The position numbers and the translations under genes are program-made. Below the pieces are notes generated by a model. The model was given only the letters and a program-made list of their open reading frames with translations. It had not been told where the DNA came from and did not search any database. This document shows, piece after piece, positions 1-6,438 of a stretch of 9,098 bases of DNA. Position 1 is the first letter of the stretch. Every line of letters starts with the position of its first letter. Source of the stretch: a bacterium (GTDB lineage Bacteria; Vulcanimicrobiota; Vulcanimicrobiia; Vulcanimicrobiales; SCRA01); contig JAGWST010000273.1 of the NCBI GenBank assembly GCA_028869325.1, forward strand, positions 1 through 9,098, written 5' to 3'.

Positions 1-458
1 CCGGCCTCGCGCAGGCGCGCGATCCGCGCCTCGTCGACGGTGGAGCCCTGGCGATTCAACGCCGTGGCGAACTCGAGCATCGCGCGCTCTCGCTCGGAGA
101 TCTCCGCGGTGCGCCAATTGGTGGCGATCTGATCGGCCAACCGCGAGCGCTTGGAGAGAACGCGCAGTGCCGCGCCGTGCGCGACCACGCAGTAGAGGCA
201 ATCGTTCTCGCCCGAGACGGCAACCACGATCATCTCGCGCTCGGCGCGCGAAAGGCCGCTCTCGCCGCGCATCAGCACGTCGTGGTAGTGCATGAATGCG
301 CGAAAGTGCTCCGGCCGCTTGGCGTAAGCCAGAAAGACGTTGGGGATGAAACCGACCTTGGCCCGGCTCTTCTCGATGACCTCGCGCACGTCGTCCGGCA
401 ACGCGGCGAGATCCGCCGGTATCCCGAATCGCGAAACCCGCTCCTCACCCTGCAGCAT
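1..458 (-). CDS. AhpD-like / carboxymuconolactone decarboxylase-family peroxidase-related protein, partial (C-terminus cut by window edge)
   Basis: The first 152 residues are visible, starting MLQGEERVSRFGIP; the reading frame is open to base 1, so the C-terminus lies outside. The central motif GENDCLYCVVAHG supplies a CxxCxxxH redox centre (C87, C90, H94), the hallmark of the AhpD/CMD peroxidase-related group, preceded by the typical helix LSRAEREMIVVAVS. Family members of this kind run about 180-200 residues, so roughly 30-45 are missing. By family, the two cysteines would cycle between dithiol and disulfide to reduce peroxides; the substrate and electron donor are unknown. The ATG at 458-456 is chosen because the in-frame TAA of the upstream hydrolase (476-474) lies only 15 nt before it, which rules out a longer N-terminus. 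No good Shine-Dalgarno is visible, so translation is probably coupled to the hydrolase gene. It is the third gene of the minus-strand unit with doxX and the hydrolase. Confidence 0.88.
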   Translation of the reverse strand, partial: MLQGEERVSRFGIPADLAALPDDVREVIEKSRAKVGFIPNVFLAYAKRPEHFRAFMHYHDVLMRGESGLSRAEREMIVVAVSGENDCLYCVVAHGAALRVLSKRSRLADQIATNWRTAEISERERAMLEFATALNRQGSTVDEARIARLREA

Positions 459-473
459 GGCGGATGGCGTTCG

Positions 474-1352
474 TTATCGGCCGCCGGGGACCTCGCTATC
501 CCGGGCCTGACTCTGCTCGTCGAGAAAGCGCATGATATCGGTGGTGAAGTCGCGATCGCACTCCGCGTGCGGAACGTGGGCGGCATGCGCATAGCTGCGC
601 AGCCTGGCATGCGCGAGCAGCTGGACCAGGCGCCGCGCGTGCTCCACCGGGACGTTGGGGTCGCTCTCGCCGCAGAGCACCAGCGCCGGCACCTCCAGCG
701 AGGCGTACGAGGCCTCGATCGGGTGAGCTTGGTGCAGCGCGATACCGCGCGCCAAGTGCATCCAGCCCGTGATCAGAGCACGCGGATCGTCGTCGTGGAC
801 GGGCAGCCGGCGGTGCCGCTCCTCCGACCAGGTACGGCTGGCGGGGTGAACCATGCGCAGGAAGGCGCGCTTCGTCGCCAGACGCGTCGTCCACGGCGTG
901 GCGCAGGCGGCCAGGAGCTCTCCCAGCAGCGGCGTGAGCAGAAGCCGCAGCTCCCAGGGCGGCGGCATCGCGAACGCGGGCGGCGACTCTAGCGCCAGCG
1001 AGCGCACGCGCTCCGGCGCCAGCAGCGCCGTCGCAAGCGCGATCTTGGCACCCAGGCTATGACCGATCAGGTGGGCGCGCTCGACCCCGGCGGCATCCAG
1101 GACGCCCACGGCTTGCGCGCCCAGGCTCTCGAGATCGTAGCGCCCGGGGCCCTTCTCGGACGAGCCACAGCCGTGCAGATCGTAGGCCAGGACGCGATAA
1201 CGCCGCGCCAGCACCGGCAGCGTGCGCCACCAGGTGCCCAACCCATCGGCAAAGCCGTGGATCAGCAACACCGCGACCCCGCGTCCCGCCTCGCGCACGC
1301 GCGTGCGCACCCCATCGGCGACGACGAAGCGGTCGCGCGACTCCGCCCTCAC
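474..1352 (-). CDS. Alpha/beta-hydrolase fold protein
   Basis: A 292-residue alpha/beta hydrolase of usual length. Visible motifs are the oxyanion-hole HGF (residues 32-34), YDLHGCGSS (58-65) after strand 4, the nucleophile elbow GHSLG (97-101, Ser99), the acid in CGESDPNVPVEHA (Asp231) and the catalytic His in HAAHVPHAE (probably His259). A helical cap lies around residues 125-210. The triad looks intact, so an active serine hydrolase is expected; candidates include esterase, lipase, epoxide-hydrolase-like and haloperoxidase-like enzymes, and the substrate cannot be named. There is no signal peptide or membrane segment, so it is likely cytoplasmic. The start is GTG at 1352-1350, overlapping the TGA of the upstream doxX gene (1351-1349) as GTGA, a strong sign of translational coupling. 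A weak GGGAG lies about 10-15 nt upstream. The stop is 15 nt before the AhpD-like gene. Confidence 0.9.
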   Translation of the reverse strand: MRAESRDRFVVADGVRTRVREAGRGVAVLLIHGFADGLGTWWRTLPVLARRYRVLAYDLHGCGSSEKGPGRYDLESLGAQAVGVLDAAGVERAHLIGHSLGAKIALATALLAPERVRSLALESPPAFAMPPPWELRLLLTPLLGELLAACATPWTTRLATKRAFLRMVHPASRTWSEERHRRLPVHDDDPRALITGWMHLARGIALHQAHPIEASYASLEVPALVLCGESDPNVPVEHARRLVQLLAHARLRSYAHAAHVPHAECDRDFTTDIMRFLDEQSQARDSEVPGGR

Positions 1353-1864
1353 TCGCTACGCGCTCCCAGCCCCGTCGAGAGGAGCGAGCCCACCGTCAAC
1401 GCCAAGACCGTCGCCACCAGCACCACAATCGCCGCGAGAATGCCGGTCTCCGGCTCCGGCAGGGCCAGGCCGGCGGCGGAGTCGATGGATCTCCCCCCGG
1501 GCCCCGCCGAGATCATTGCCAAGCACGTCGCGATGAGCACGAGGTTGTACTCGAATCCTCCGCGCGCGATCCAGAGCCCCTTCTTCAGGTGCACGGCGGC
1601 GATGGCCGTGATCATCACGCCGATCAGCACGATCGGCCCGATCGGCATCAGCAAGCCAAGGAAGGTCAGGATGCCGCCGCCCGCCTCGGCGATGCCGGCA
1701 AGAATCGCGAACGGCCGTCCGGGGCGGATGCCGACCTGCTCGAAGAAGGCCGCCGTCCCCGGAATGCCCGCCCCGCTCTCGAAGCTGCCGAAGAGCTTCT
1801 GGCAGCCGTGCAGGATGAAGAGGCCGCCGACGACGACGCGAATCACGAGTAACCCGAACTCCAT
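1349..1864 (-). CDS. DoxX-family integral membrane protein
   Basis: A 171-residue membrane protein with the DoxX family pattern: an N-terminal helix ending LFILHGCQKLFG (15-26), GTAAFFEQVGIRPGRPFAILAGIAE (36-60), a central HLKKGLW (92-98) and GGFEYNLVLIA (102-112). Predicted membrane segments by eye are 4-20, 51-71, 73-91, 104-121 and an extra C-terminal one at 141-163 beyond the usual four-helix core. DoxX relatives include the DoxD subunit of thiosulfate:quinone oxidoreductase and proteins tied to thiol/redox stress; the exact role here is unknown. ATG at 1864 is chosen because it has a near-ideal AGGAGGT (1877-1871) six bases upstream. The frame stays open further upstream, but that extension (to about 2041) lacks DoxX similarity and would overlap the bolA-like gene. 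It is the first gene of a three-gene unit, overlapping the hydrolase start by 4 bp. Confidence 0.92.
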   Translation of the reverse strand: MEFGLLVIRVVVGGLFILHGCQKLFGSFESGAGIPGTAAFFEQVGIRPGRPFAILAGIAEAGGGILTFLGLLMPIGPIVLIGVMITAIAAVHLKKGLWIARGGFEYNLVLIATCLAMISAGPGGRSIDSAAGLALPEPETGILAAIVVLVATVLALTVGSLLSTGLGARSE

Positions 1865-1955
1865 CTGGACACCTCCTTTCATCCTTCTACCGCAAAATAT
1901 CGCCGGCGCCCCGTCGCGGAGGATGGGCGGCACCGGCCACCGTAAGGTGAGCGCG
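1865..1955. promoter_or_regulatory. Divergent intergenic region doxX / bolA-like
   Basis: This 91-bp gap between two outward-reading genes must hold start signals for both unless transcription enters from elsewhere. Clear ribosome sites are AGGAGGT for doxX (1877-1871, minus) and AAGGTGA for the bolA-like gene (1944-1950, plus, five bases before ATG). The only AT-rich spot is around 1895-1902 (gcaaaatat), which reads TATTTT on the minus strand and could be a -10 for doxX, but no convincing -35 lies 16-18 bp from it. No operator-like inverted repeat is evident. The promoter call is therefore inferred mainly from gene layout. Confidence 0.4.
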
Positions 1956-2195
1956 ATGATCACGGAACAGCAGATCGCGGAGATGATCCGCCTCCAGATG
2001 CCCGATGCCGAAGTCACGGCCCGGGAGTGGGGGAGCGCCACCGGCGACCACTACGATATCCGGGTGATCTCGCGGGCCTTTGAAGGGGTTCCGTTGATCG
2101 ACCGCCACCGGATGGTCTACTCGGCGTTGGACGCCGCCCTCAAGGACGGGCGTCTCCATGCCGCGCAACTCAAGACGGAGACGCCGGGTCAGTAG
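1956..2195 (+). CDS. BolA-family protein (Fe-S cluster handling)
   Basis: A 79-residue protein covering the whole BolA/IbaG fold. Visible marks are the N-terminal helix ITEQQIAEMIRLQMPDAEV, the loop and strand GDHYDIRVIS (30-39, with His32), the helix-turn-helix-like VPLIDRHRMVYSAL (45-58, with Arg50-His51) and the closing strand GRLHAAQLKTETP (65-77, with His68). In the family, a His or Cys in the variable loop and a conserved C-terminal His help ligate a [2Fe-2S] cluster shared with a monothiol glutaredoxin; His32 and His68 are my candidates by motif position. ATG 1956 is favoured by AAGGTGA at 1944-1950 and by the family's N-terminus; the open frame extends far upstream, but that part is antisense to doxX and the hydrolase and has no BolA similarity. 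A glutaredoxin gene follows 53 bp downstream, matching the known BolA-Grx partnership. It more closely resembles the short IbaG/BolA2-like group than E. coli BolA. Confidence 0.92.
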   Translation: MITEQQIAEMIRLQMPDAEVTAREWGSATGDHYDIRVISRAFEGVPLIDRHRMVYSALDAALKDGRLHAAQLKTETPGQ

Positions 2196-2204
2196 CCGCG
2201 AGGC

Positions 2205-2247
2205 CGTGGGAGCACCCCACGAACGTCACGAAACGGAGCGAGTGGGG
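2205..2247 (+). promoter_or_regulatory. Mutually exclusive hairpins in the bolA-grx gap
   Basis: In the 53-bp spacer, cgtggg (2205-2210) can pair with cccacg (2216-2221) around a five-base loop. The overlapping segment ccccac (2215-2220) can instead pair with gtgggg (2242-2247), ending one base before the grx ATG and enclosing its weak GGAG (2235-2238). The two stems cannot form together. This could be a translation-controlling leader, an intergenic palindromic repeat, or chance in GC-rich DNA. No ligand domain is recognisable. Confidence 0.3.
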
Positions 2248-2248
2248 A

Positions 2249-2566
2249 ATGACGACGATCGAAGACGAGATCCAGCAAGAGATCTCCCAGCACAAGATTC
2301 TGGTCTACGGCAAGGGCACGAAGTTCCAGCCCATGTGCGGCTTCACCGTGGAGACCATCGAGTTCTTCCGCCAGCTCGGCTACCCGTTCGAGGTCGTCAA
2401 CGCCCTCGAGAGTCCTGAGAAGCGCGAGGCGCTCTCGCGAATGACGAACTGGCCGACGCTGCCCAAGGTCTTCATCGACGGCAAGTTCTACGGCGACACC
2501 GACATCCTGGGGCCGATGGCGGAGAGCGGCGAGTTGCAGACGCTGCTCGAAGCGACCTTCAAGTAG
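2249..2566 (+). CDS. grxD: Monothiol glutaredoxin, Grx4/GrxD type (CGFT active site)
   Basis: A 105-residue single-domain monothiol glutaredoxin, the usual length for bacterial GrxD. Visible marks are the glutathione-contacting Lys22 in YGKGTK, the active site MCGFT (29-33, Cys30), the cis-proline motif WPTLP (68-72), and FIDGKFYGDTDIL (75-87) followed by the closing MAESGELQTLLE helix. In this family two monomers and two glutathiones hold a [2Fe-2S] cluster, or one monomer pairs with BolA. Two variations stand out: the active site is CGFT rather than canonical CGFS, and the glutathione loop reads GDTD where GGCD or GGSD is usual. ATG 2249 fits the family N-terminus, with GGAG ten bases upstream. 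It probably lies in one transcript with the bolA-like gene, is the likely partner of that protein, and ends 3 bp from the stop of the convergent peptidase gene. Confidence 0.93.
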   Translation: MTTIEDEIQQEISQHKILVYGKGTKFQPMCGFTVETIEFFRQLGYPFEVVNALESPEKREALSRMTNWPTLPKVFIDGKFYGDTDILGPMAESGELQTLLEATFK

Positions 2567-2575
2567 CCCCTACTT
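2561..2575. other. Small inverted repeat across convergent stop codons
   Basis: aagtag (2561-2566) and ctactt (2570-2575) are perfect 6-bp inverted arms separated by ccc, so the grx TAG and the M16 TAG occupy symmetric positions. There is no T-tract on either side and the stem is short and AT-containing, so it is at best a weak bidirectional hairpin. It may simply reflect both genes ending in Lys-stop. Confidence 0.25.
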
Positions 2576-5251
2576 CGGCGCCGGTCCCAACACGAGCCGT
2601 ACGAAGCCGCTCGAGCGCAGCCACTTTGCGGCGGCGGCCTGCATCGCCTGCGGCGTCACGGCCAAGGCGTTGCGCGCGTCGATGATGTCTTGGTCGAGCG
2701 GCCGCCCCTCCGAGGCGTACCCCAGCAGCTTTCCGGCGACGCCCGCAAAGCCCACCTCGCGTAGCGGCACGCTGCTCAGGAGCAGCGCCTTCGCCCGCTG
2801 CAGGCGTTCCTCGCTCACCGGCGCCGTTTGCAGCCGGCCCAACGCCGCGAGCGCAAGGCCCTGCGCCTTGTTCACGTTCTCCGGCATGGTGCCGAAGTCG
2901 ATCACGAACTCCGAGCGCGTCTTGCCGACGCTCAGCTCCGAGTCCGTGGAGTAGACCAGCGACGACTTCACCCGCAGGTCCTGATAGAGATCCGAGGCAA
3001 AGCCGCCACCGCCGAGGACCGTGTTGGCCAGGCGCAACGCGGCGACGTCCGGGTCCCCGCGCAGCAGAGCGAGCGTCTCGACGAGATAGACCTCATCTTG
3101 GATGCGCCCGTTCGCCGGCACGTCGATCTGCGTGGGGTGATTCTCCGGAACCGGCGGATTATCTACCGCGGGCTTCGGGCCGTGCGCCTGCCAGGCGCCG
3201 AACCACTTCTCCACCTCGCCCCTCGCCTGCTCGGGCGTCACGTCGCCGATCACGACGATCGTCGTCATGTCGGGGCGATAGGCCTTGGCGTACCAACGGC
3301 GGACGGCGTCCAGCGTCAGGCCCTGCACGCTCCCCGGCGTCGCCTCGCGAAGGCCGGGGTCGCCGGCCGGCAGGAGCGCCCGGCGCAGCGCCATGCTCGC
3401 CAGATGCATCGGCGAGTGCTGCTCGGCGACGACGCGCTGGTACTCCTGCTCCTTGACGGTAGCAAAGTCGCTTGCCTTGAACGCCGGGTGGAGCTCGTCG
3501 TCGGCCAGCAGCTGCATGCCCCGGTCGAGATCCTTCGAGAGCACGCTGAGCGAGAACGAGGCGCCGGTGGAGACATTGGCGGCGATGGCATCGAGCTGGG
3601 CTTGATACTGCACGCGATCGTACGTCGTGGTGCCGTACGGCAGCAGTGTCGAGGTCAGGGCGGCGACGCCGTCCTTGCTCGGCTCCTCCTGCAGGCCTGG
3701 GTTGGTGCGGATCAAGCCGCTGACCACGACCGTCGGGGTGATCTGCTCCGGCTGCACCACCAGCGTGATGCCGTTGTCGAGGGTCATCTGCGTGGGGTTG
3801 AGCAGCGGCTCGGGGGCTTGCAGCCTGCCCAGCACCGCCGTCGCCCACTCCGGCAACGGCTCCGGTTTGCTGGGCACGATCGCATTCTGCTCCGGCACCT
3901 TGCCGCCGTGGGCGGCGCCCACGCTCAGCGCGCCGCTGTTCTGCGGCACCGCGTAGGCCACCGTAGCCGTCTTGTCGTCGAGATAGGTGCGCAGCACGCG
4001 GTCGACCTCCGCGCGGGTCACGTGCTCGATGGCCGTGATGCCGTCATCGGGCGATCGACGCCCCTCGACGGCCACCGCTTGACTCCATTGGAAGGCCAGA
4101 TCCTCGATCGAGTTCTTCTTGAACTGGGCCTGCGCGATCTCCGCACGTTTTGCTGCCGACACCAGATCCGCCGGAACGCCCGTCTTGCGATAGCCGTCGA
4201 TGACTCGCTTCATCATGGCGACGGCGGCCTGGGGCTGCGTGGTTGCGGGCACTCGCATCTCACAGGTCGCCATGCCCGCGCGCATGAAGGTGCTGTAGCT
4301 GAAGTCCGCGCCGAAGGCCTTGCCCGAGGCGACCAATGCGAAGAGATTGCCGCGCTCGCTATTGAGCACGTCGTTCAGGACCACGGAGGCGGCGTAATCC
4401 GGGCTTGCATAGCCCGGCACGCGGTAGTAGAGCTGCACCAGCGTGTAGGGCTGGTCGCTCGTGTCCTTGAGCACGACCTGCGTCAGCGGCCGAAGATGCA
4501 CCGCGCGGCGCTGCGGGAGCGGCGCCGAGGGGATTGCGCCGAAGAGCTGTCTGACCTGCTCCAGCGTGCGCTGCGGATCGACGTCTCCCGCGATCACGAA
4601 GGTCGCATTGTTGGGGTGGTACCACGCCTTGTAGAACGCTTGCAGCTGCGGCGCGTTGATCTGCTTACCGAAGCTCTCCAGCGTCCCAAGGCCCGCGTCG
4701 GCGTACGGGGTGCCTGCGAAAAGGTGCGCCTGCGCCTTTGCCGCGAGACGGTAATCCGCCTGGCTGTTATCGCGCGTGACCTCTTGCTCGATGGCGCCGC
4801 GCTCCTCGTCCCACGCCCGCTGGTCGTCCAGGACGCCGCCGGCGCGCGAGGCCTCGACACGCAAGGCGACCTCCAGATCGGAGGCCGGCACGGTGTAGAA
4901 ATACTGCGTGACTCTATCCTGCGTATCGGCGTCGTACTGACCACCCATCAGCGCGCCGATCTCCGAGAGCTGGTTGGCCGAGAGGCTCGCGCTGCCGCGG
5001 AACATCATGTGCTCCTGCGCGTGCGCTAGCCCAGTGATCGTCTCGTCGTTGGAGCCGACTTCGTAGTTGAGCATCGTCGTCACGACGGGCGCCAGCTTGT
5101 CCGGAACGATGATCACCCGCATCCCGTTGTCGAGCGTGGCGCGGAGCGCGCCGCCGCTCGGTGCGGCCCCCGCGCGCCACGCCGGCAGCAGCAGGGCACC
5201 TAGCAGCAGCAGCGTTACCGTGGTAGCCGCCGTTCTCCGCAGTAGCCGCAA
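2570..5251 (-). CDS. Secreted M16 family zinc metallopeptidase, fused active and inactive halves
   Basis: An 893-residue protein with two M16 repeats. Residues 1-30 form a signal peptide (RLLRR, hydrophobic stretch 8-25, AGA|AP cleavage near residue 29), so it should be exported. The first half (about 35-430) opens TLDNGMRVIIVP and holds the inverted zinc motif HAQEH (77-81: zinc ligands His77 and His81, catalytic Glu80), with third ligand Glu157 in AIEQEV, 76 residues after His81 as the family expects. The second half (about 485-893) opens MTLDNGITLVVQP but reads GVAALTSTLLPYG where HxxEH would be, so it is the non-catalytic partner; it keeps the family's DLYQDLRVKSSLVYS segment. The family degrades peptides inside a clamshell of such halves. 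The start is TTG 5251: AAAGGAGG (5264-5257) lies five bases upstream and it places the signal peptide at the exact N-terminus. The open frame upstream to 5506 runs antisense into the aminotransferase gene and is rejected. Confidence 0.93.
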   Translation of the reverse strand: MRLLRRTAATTVTLLLLGALLLPAWRAGAAPSGGALRATLDNGMRVIIVPDKLAPVVTTMLNYEVGSNDETITGLAHAQEHMMFRGSASLSANQLSEIGALMGGQYDADTQDRVTQYFYTVPASDLEVALRVEASRAGGVLDDQRAWDEERGAIEQEVTRDNSQADYRLAAKAQAHLFAGTPYADAGLGTLESFGKQINAPQLQAFYKAWYHPNNATFVIAGDVDPQRTLEQVRQLFGAIPSAPLPQRRAVHLRPLTQVVLKDTSDQPYTLVQLYYRVPGYASPDYAASVVLNDVLNSERGNLFALVASGKAFGADFSYSTFMRAGMATCEMRVPATTQPQAAVAMMKRVIDGYRKTGVPADLVSAAKRAEIAQAQFKKNSIEDLAFQWSQAVAVEGRRSPDDGITAIEHVTRAEVDRVLRTYLDDKTATVAYAVPQNSGALSVGAAHGGKVPEQNAIVPSKPEPLPEWATAVLGRLQAPEPLLNPTQMTLDNGITLVVQPEQITPTVVVSGLIRTNPGLQEEPSKDGVAALTSTLLPYGTTTYDRVQYQAQLDAIAANVSTGASFSLSVLSKDLDRGMQLLADDELHPAFKASDFATVKEQEYQRVVAEQHSPMHLASMALRRALLPAGDPGLREATPGSVQGLTLDAVRRWYAKAYRPDMTTIVVIGDVTPEQARGEVEKWFGAWQAHGPKPAVDNPPVPENHPTQIDVPANGRIQDEVYLVETLALLRGDPDVAALRLANTVLGGGGFASDLYQDLRVKSSLVYSTDSELSVGKTRSEFVIDFGTMPENVNKAQGLALAALGRLQTAPVSEERLQRAKALLLSSVPLREVGFAGVAGKLLGYASEGRPLDQDIIDARNALAVTPQAMQAAAAKWLRSSGFVRLVLGPAPK

Positions 5252-5256
5252 TGAGG

Positions 5257-5264
5257 CCTCCTTT
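5257..5264 (-). promoter_or_regulatory. Ribosome binding site deciding the TTG start of the M16 peptidase
   Basis: On the minus strand AAAGGAGG is a near-perfect Shine-Dalgarno, followed by CCTCA and TTG (5251-5249). No ATG or GTG at a suitable distance in this frame fits as well, and the TTG puts a textbook signal peptide at residue 1. Confidence 0.8.
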
Positions 5265-5292
5265 GACGATGATCGAGGGCACTCGATCCATT
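5263..5292 (+). promoter_or_regulatory. Candidate sigma-70-like promoter for the HisC-like gene
   Basis: TTGACG (5263-5268) matches the -35 consensus at five of six positions. At 18-bp spacing TCCATT (5287-5292) is a poor -10 (three of six). Transcription would begin near 5299, giving a leader of about 38 nt before ATG 5337. The inverted repeat 5271-5288 fills the spacer. The -35 is good and the -10 weak, so this is tentative. Confidence 0.35.
5271..5288. promoter_or_regulatory. Perfect 7-bp inverted repeat, candidate operator
   Basis: gatcgag (5271-5277), spacer ggca, ctcgatc (5282-5288) form an 18-bp dyad centred in the 85-bp divergent region between the M16 peptidase and the aminotransferase. 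Its size and symmetry suit a dimeric helix-turn-helix repressor, and it sits between the candidate -35 and -10 of the plus-strand promoter. On the minus strand it would lie in the peptidase leader, seven or more bases before the Shine-Dalgarno, and could also fold as an RNA hairpin. The regulator is unknown. Confidence 0.45.
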
Positions 5293-5336
5293 TGGGAGAG
5301 GTAGAGGTGAGGCCTCCCCGCGAATCCCAGCGGCCC

Positions 5337-6428
5337 ATGTCAGCAGCGCGTCCAACCACCCGCCTGGTGGCGAGCCTCCCCCCAACGGTTCCCTTCGTCG
5401 CGCCGGAGGCGCTGGAGCGCAAGCGCGGCGAGCGATTGGATCTGCGCATCGGCGCCAACGAGAGCGCATTCGGTCCCTCGCCGCGCGCACTGGCCACGAT
5501 GCGCACGGAGTTGGAGCGCTCGAGCTGGTACGGCGATCCCGAGAGCTACGAGCTGCGCGCCGCGCTCGCTCTGCAGTTGGGCGTGGCACTGGAGAGCATC
5601 GTCGTCGGGGCCGGCATCGACGACCTGCTTGGGTTGACCGTGCGGGCCTTCCTGGAGCGCGAAGACGTGGCGGTCACCTCGCTGGGCGCCTATCCGACGT
5701 TCAACTATCACGTGACCGGCTACGGCGGCCGCTTGGAGTTCGTGCCCTATCGCGACGACGCCAACGATCTGCAGGCACTGGCGGAGGCGGCGCGGCGCCA
5801 CAACGCGCGGCTGCTCTATCTCGCTAACCCCGACAATCCAACCGGGAGCTGGCACGACGCCCCGGCGATCACGGCGTTGCTGGAGGCGCTGCCCGAGCAG
5901 ACGCTGCTGATTCTCGACGAGGCCTACGCGGAGTTCGCGCCCGGCCGCATGCTCGCTCTCGACGCCGGCGACCCACGCGTGATCCGCATGCGCACGTTCT
6001 CGAAGGCCTATGGCATGGCGGGACTGCGCATCGGTTACGCCGTCGCGACGCCGGAGACCATCGCGGCGTTCGAACGCATACGCCTGCACTTTGGCGTCAG
6101 CCGCGTCGCGCAGTGCGGTGCCTTGGCGGCGCTCCACGACCGCGGGTTCTTGGAGAGCGTCATCGACGAGGTGGCGCGCGGCCGCGAGGAGTACAGCGCG
6201 CTGGCCGCGGCGCTTGGCCTCAAGGCGCTGCCCTCGGCAACCAACTTCGTCGCCATCGACCTCGGCTCGCCGGAGCGTGCCCGCGCCACGATGGATGCAC
6301 TCCTGGCGCGCCGCGTCTTCGTGCGCATGCCGGGCGTCGCGCCGCTCGACCGCTGCGTTCGCGTCACCGTCGGCACGGCGGCTGAACGCCGCCGCTTCAC
6401 CCACGTCTTCAAGACGCTGCTCGGCTAG
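5337..6428 (+). CDS. HisC-like PLP-dependent aminotransferase (histidinol-phosphate aminotransferase family)
   Basis: A 363-residue fold-type I class I/II aminotransferase of normal HisC length. Marks in order: VPFVAPEALER (18-28), IGANESAFGPSP (38-49, substrate-end Asn41), NPDNPTG (164-170, Asn167), LDEAYAEF (193-200; Asp194 to the PLP ring nitrogen, Tyr197), TFSKAYGMAGLRIGYA (220-235; Schiff-base Lys223, Arg231 to the phosphate) and RVTVGT (342-347; Arg342 to the substrate carboxylate). In histidine synthesis the enzyme moves an amino group from glutamate to imidazole-acetol phosphate; relatives also transaminate aromatic amino acids, and no other his gene lies nearby, so the substrate is open. 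ATG 5337 matches the family N-terminus but lacks a clear ribosome site. An in-frame GTG at 5307, with GGGAGAGG at 5294-5301, would add ten residues and is a real alternative. It is divergent from the peptidase and convergent with the Rieske gene (10-bp gap). Confidence 0.9.
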   Translation: MSAARPTTRLVASLPPTVPFVAPEALERKRGERLDLRIGANESAFGPSPRALATMRTELERSSWYGDPESYELRAALALQLGVALESIVVGAGIDDLLGLTVRAFLEREDVAVTSLGAYPTFNYHVTGYGGRLEFVPYRDDANDLQALAEAARRHNARLLYLANPDNPTGSWHDAPAITALLEALPEQTLLILDEAYAEFAPGRMLALDAGDPRVIRMRTFSKAYGMAGLRIGYAVATPETIAAFERIRLHFGVSRVAQCGALAALHDRGFLESVIDEVARGREEYSALAAALGLKALPSATNFVAIDLGSPERARATMDALLARRVFVRMPGVAPLDRCVRVTVGTAAERRRFTHVFKTLLG

Positions 6429-6438
6429 GAGCCTGCCC

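Larger units (their letters stand above)
5252..5317. repeat. Direct repeat tgaggcctcc, two copies with palindromic core
   Basis: The 10-mer tgaggcctcc occurs at 5252-5261 and again at 5308-5317, 56 bp apart in the same orientation. Its core gaggcctc is a perfect 8-bp palindrome. The first copy overlaps the peptidase ribosome site; the second lies in the leader of the aminotransferase gene. Two palindromic boxes flanking a divergent promoter could be regulator sites, but part of the first copy is explained by the Shine-Dalgarno itself. Confidence 0.35.

Noticed and set aside
1059..1955. N-terminal extension of the BolA-like frame giving 378 residues
   Set aside because: The extension is antisense to doxX and the hydrolase, is Pro/Ala/Arg-rich, and the BolA fold starts exactly at the ATG with a Shine-Dalgarno.
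2828..5029. A 733-codon open frame on the plus strand opposite the M16 gene
   Set aside because: It is antisense to a protein with clear zinc-site motifs, is rich in Arg/His/Leu with no recognisable domain, and is of the kind GC-rich coding DNA produces by chance.
5252..5506. 85-codon N-terminal extension of the M16 peptidase
   Set aside because: It would overlap the aminotransferase start and bury the signal peptide; the TTG with AAAGGAGG explains the N-terminus.
5340..6404. A 354-codon minus-strand open frame opposite the aminotransferase
   Set aside because: It mirrors the HisC-like gene, which has a full set of catalytic motifs; the antisense product resembles no family.
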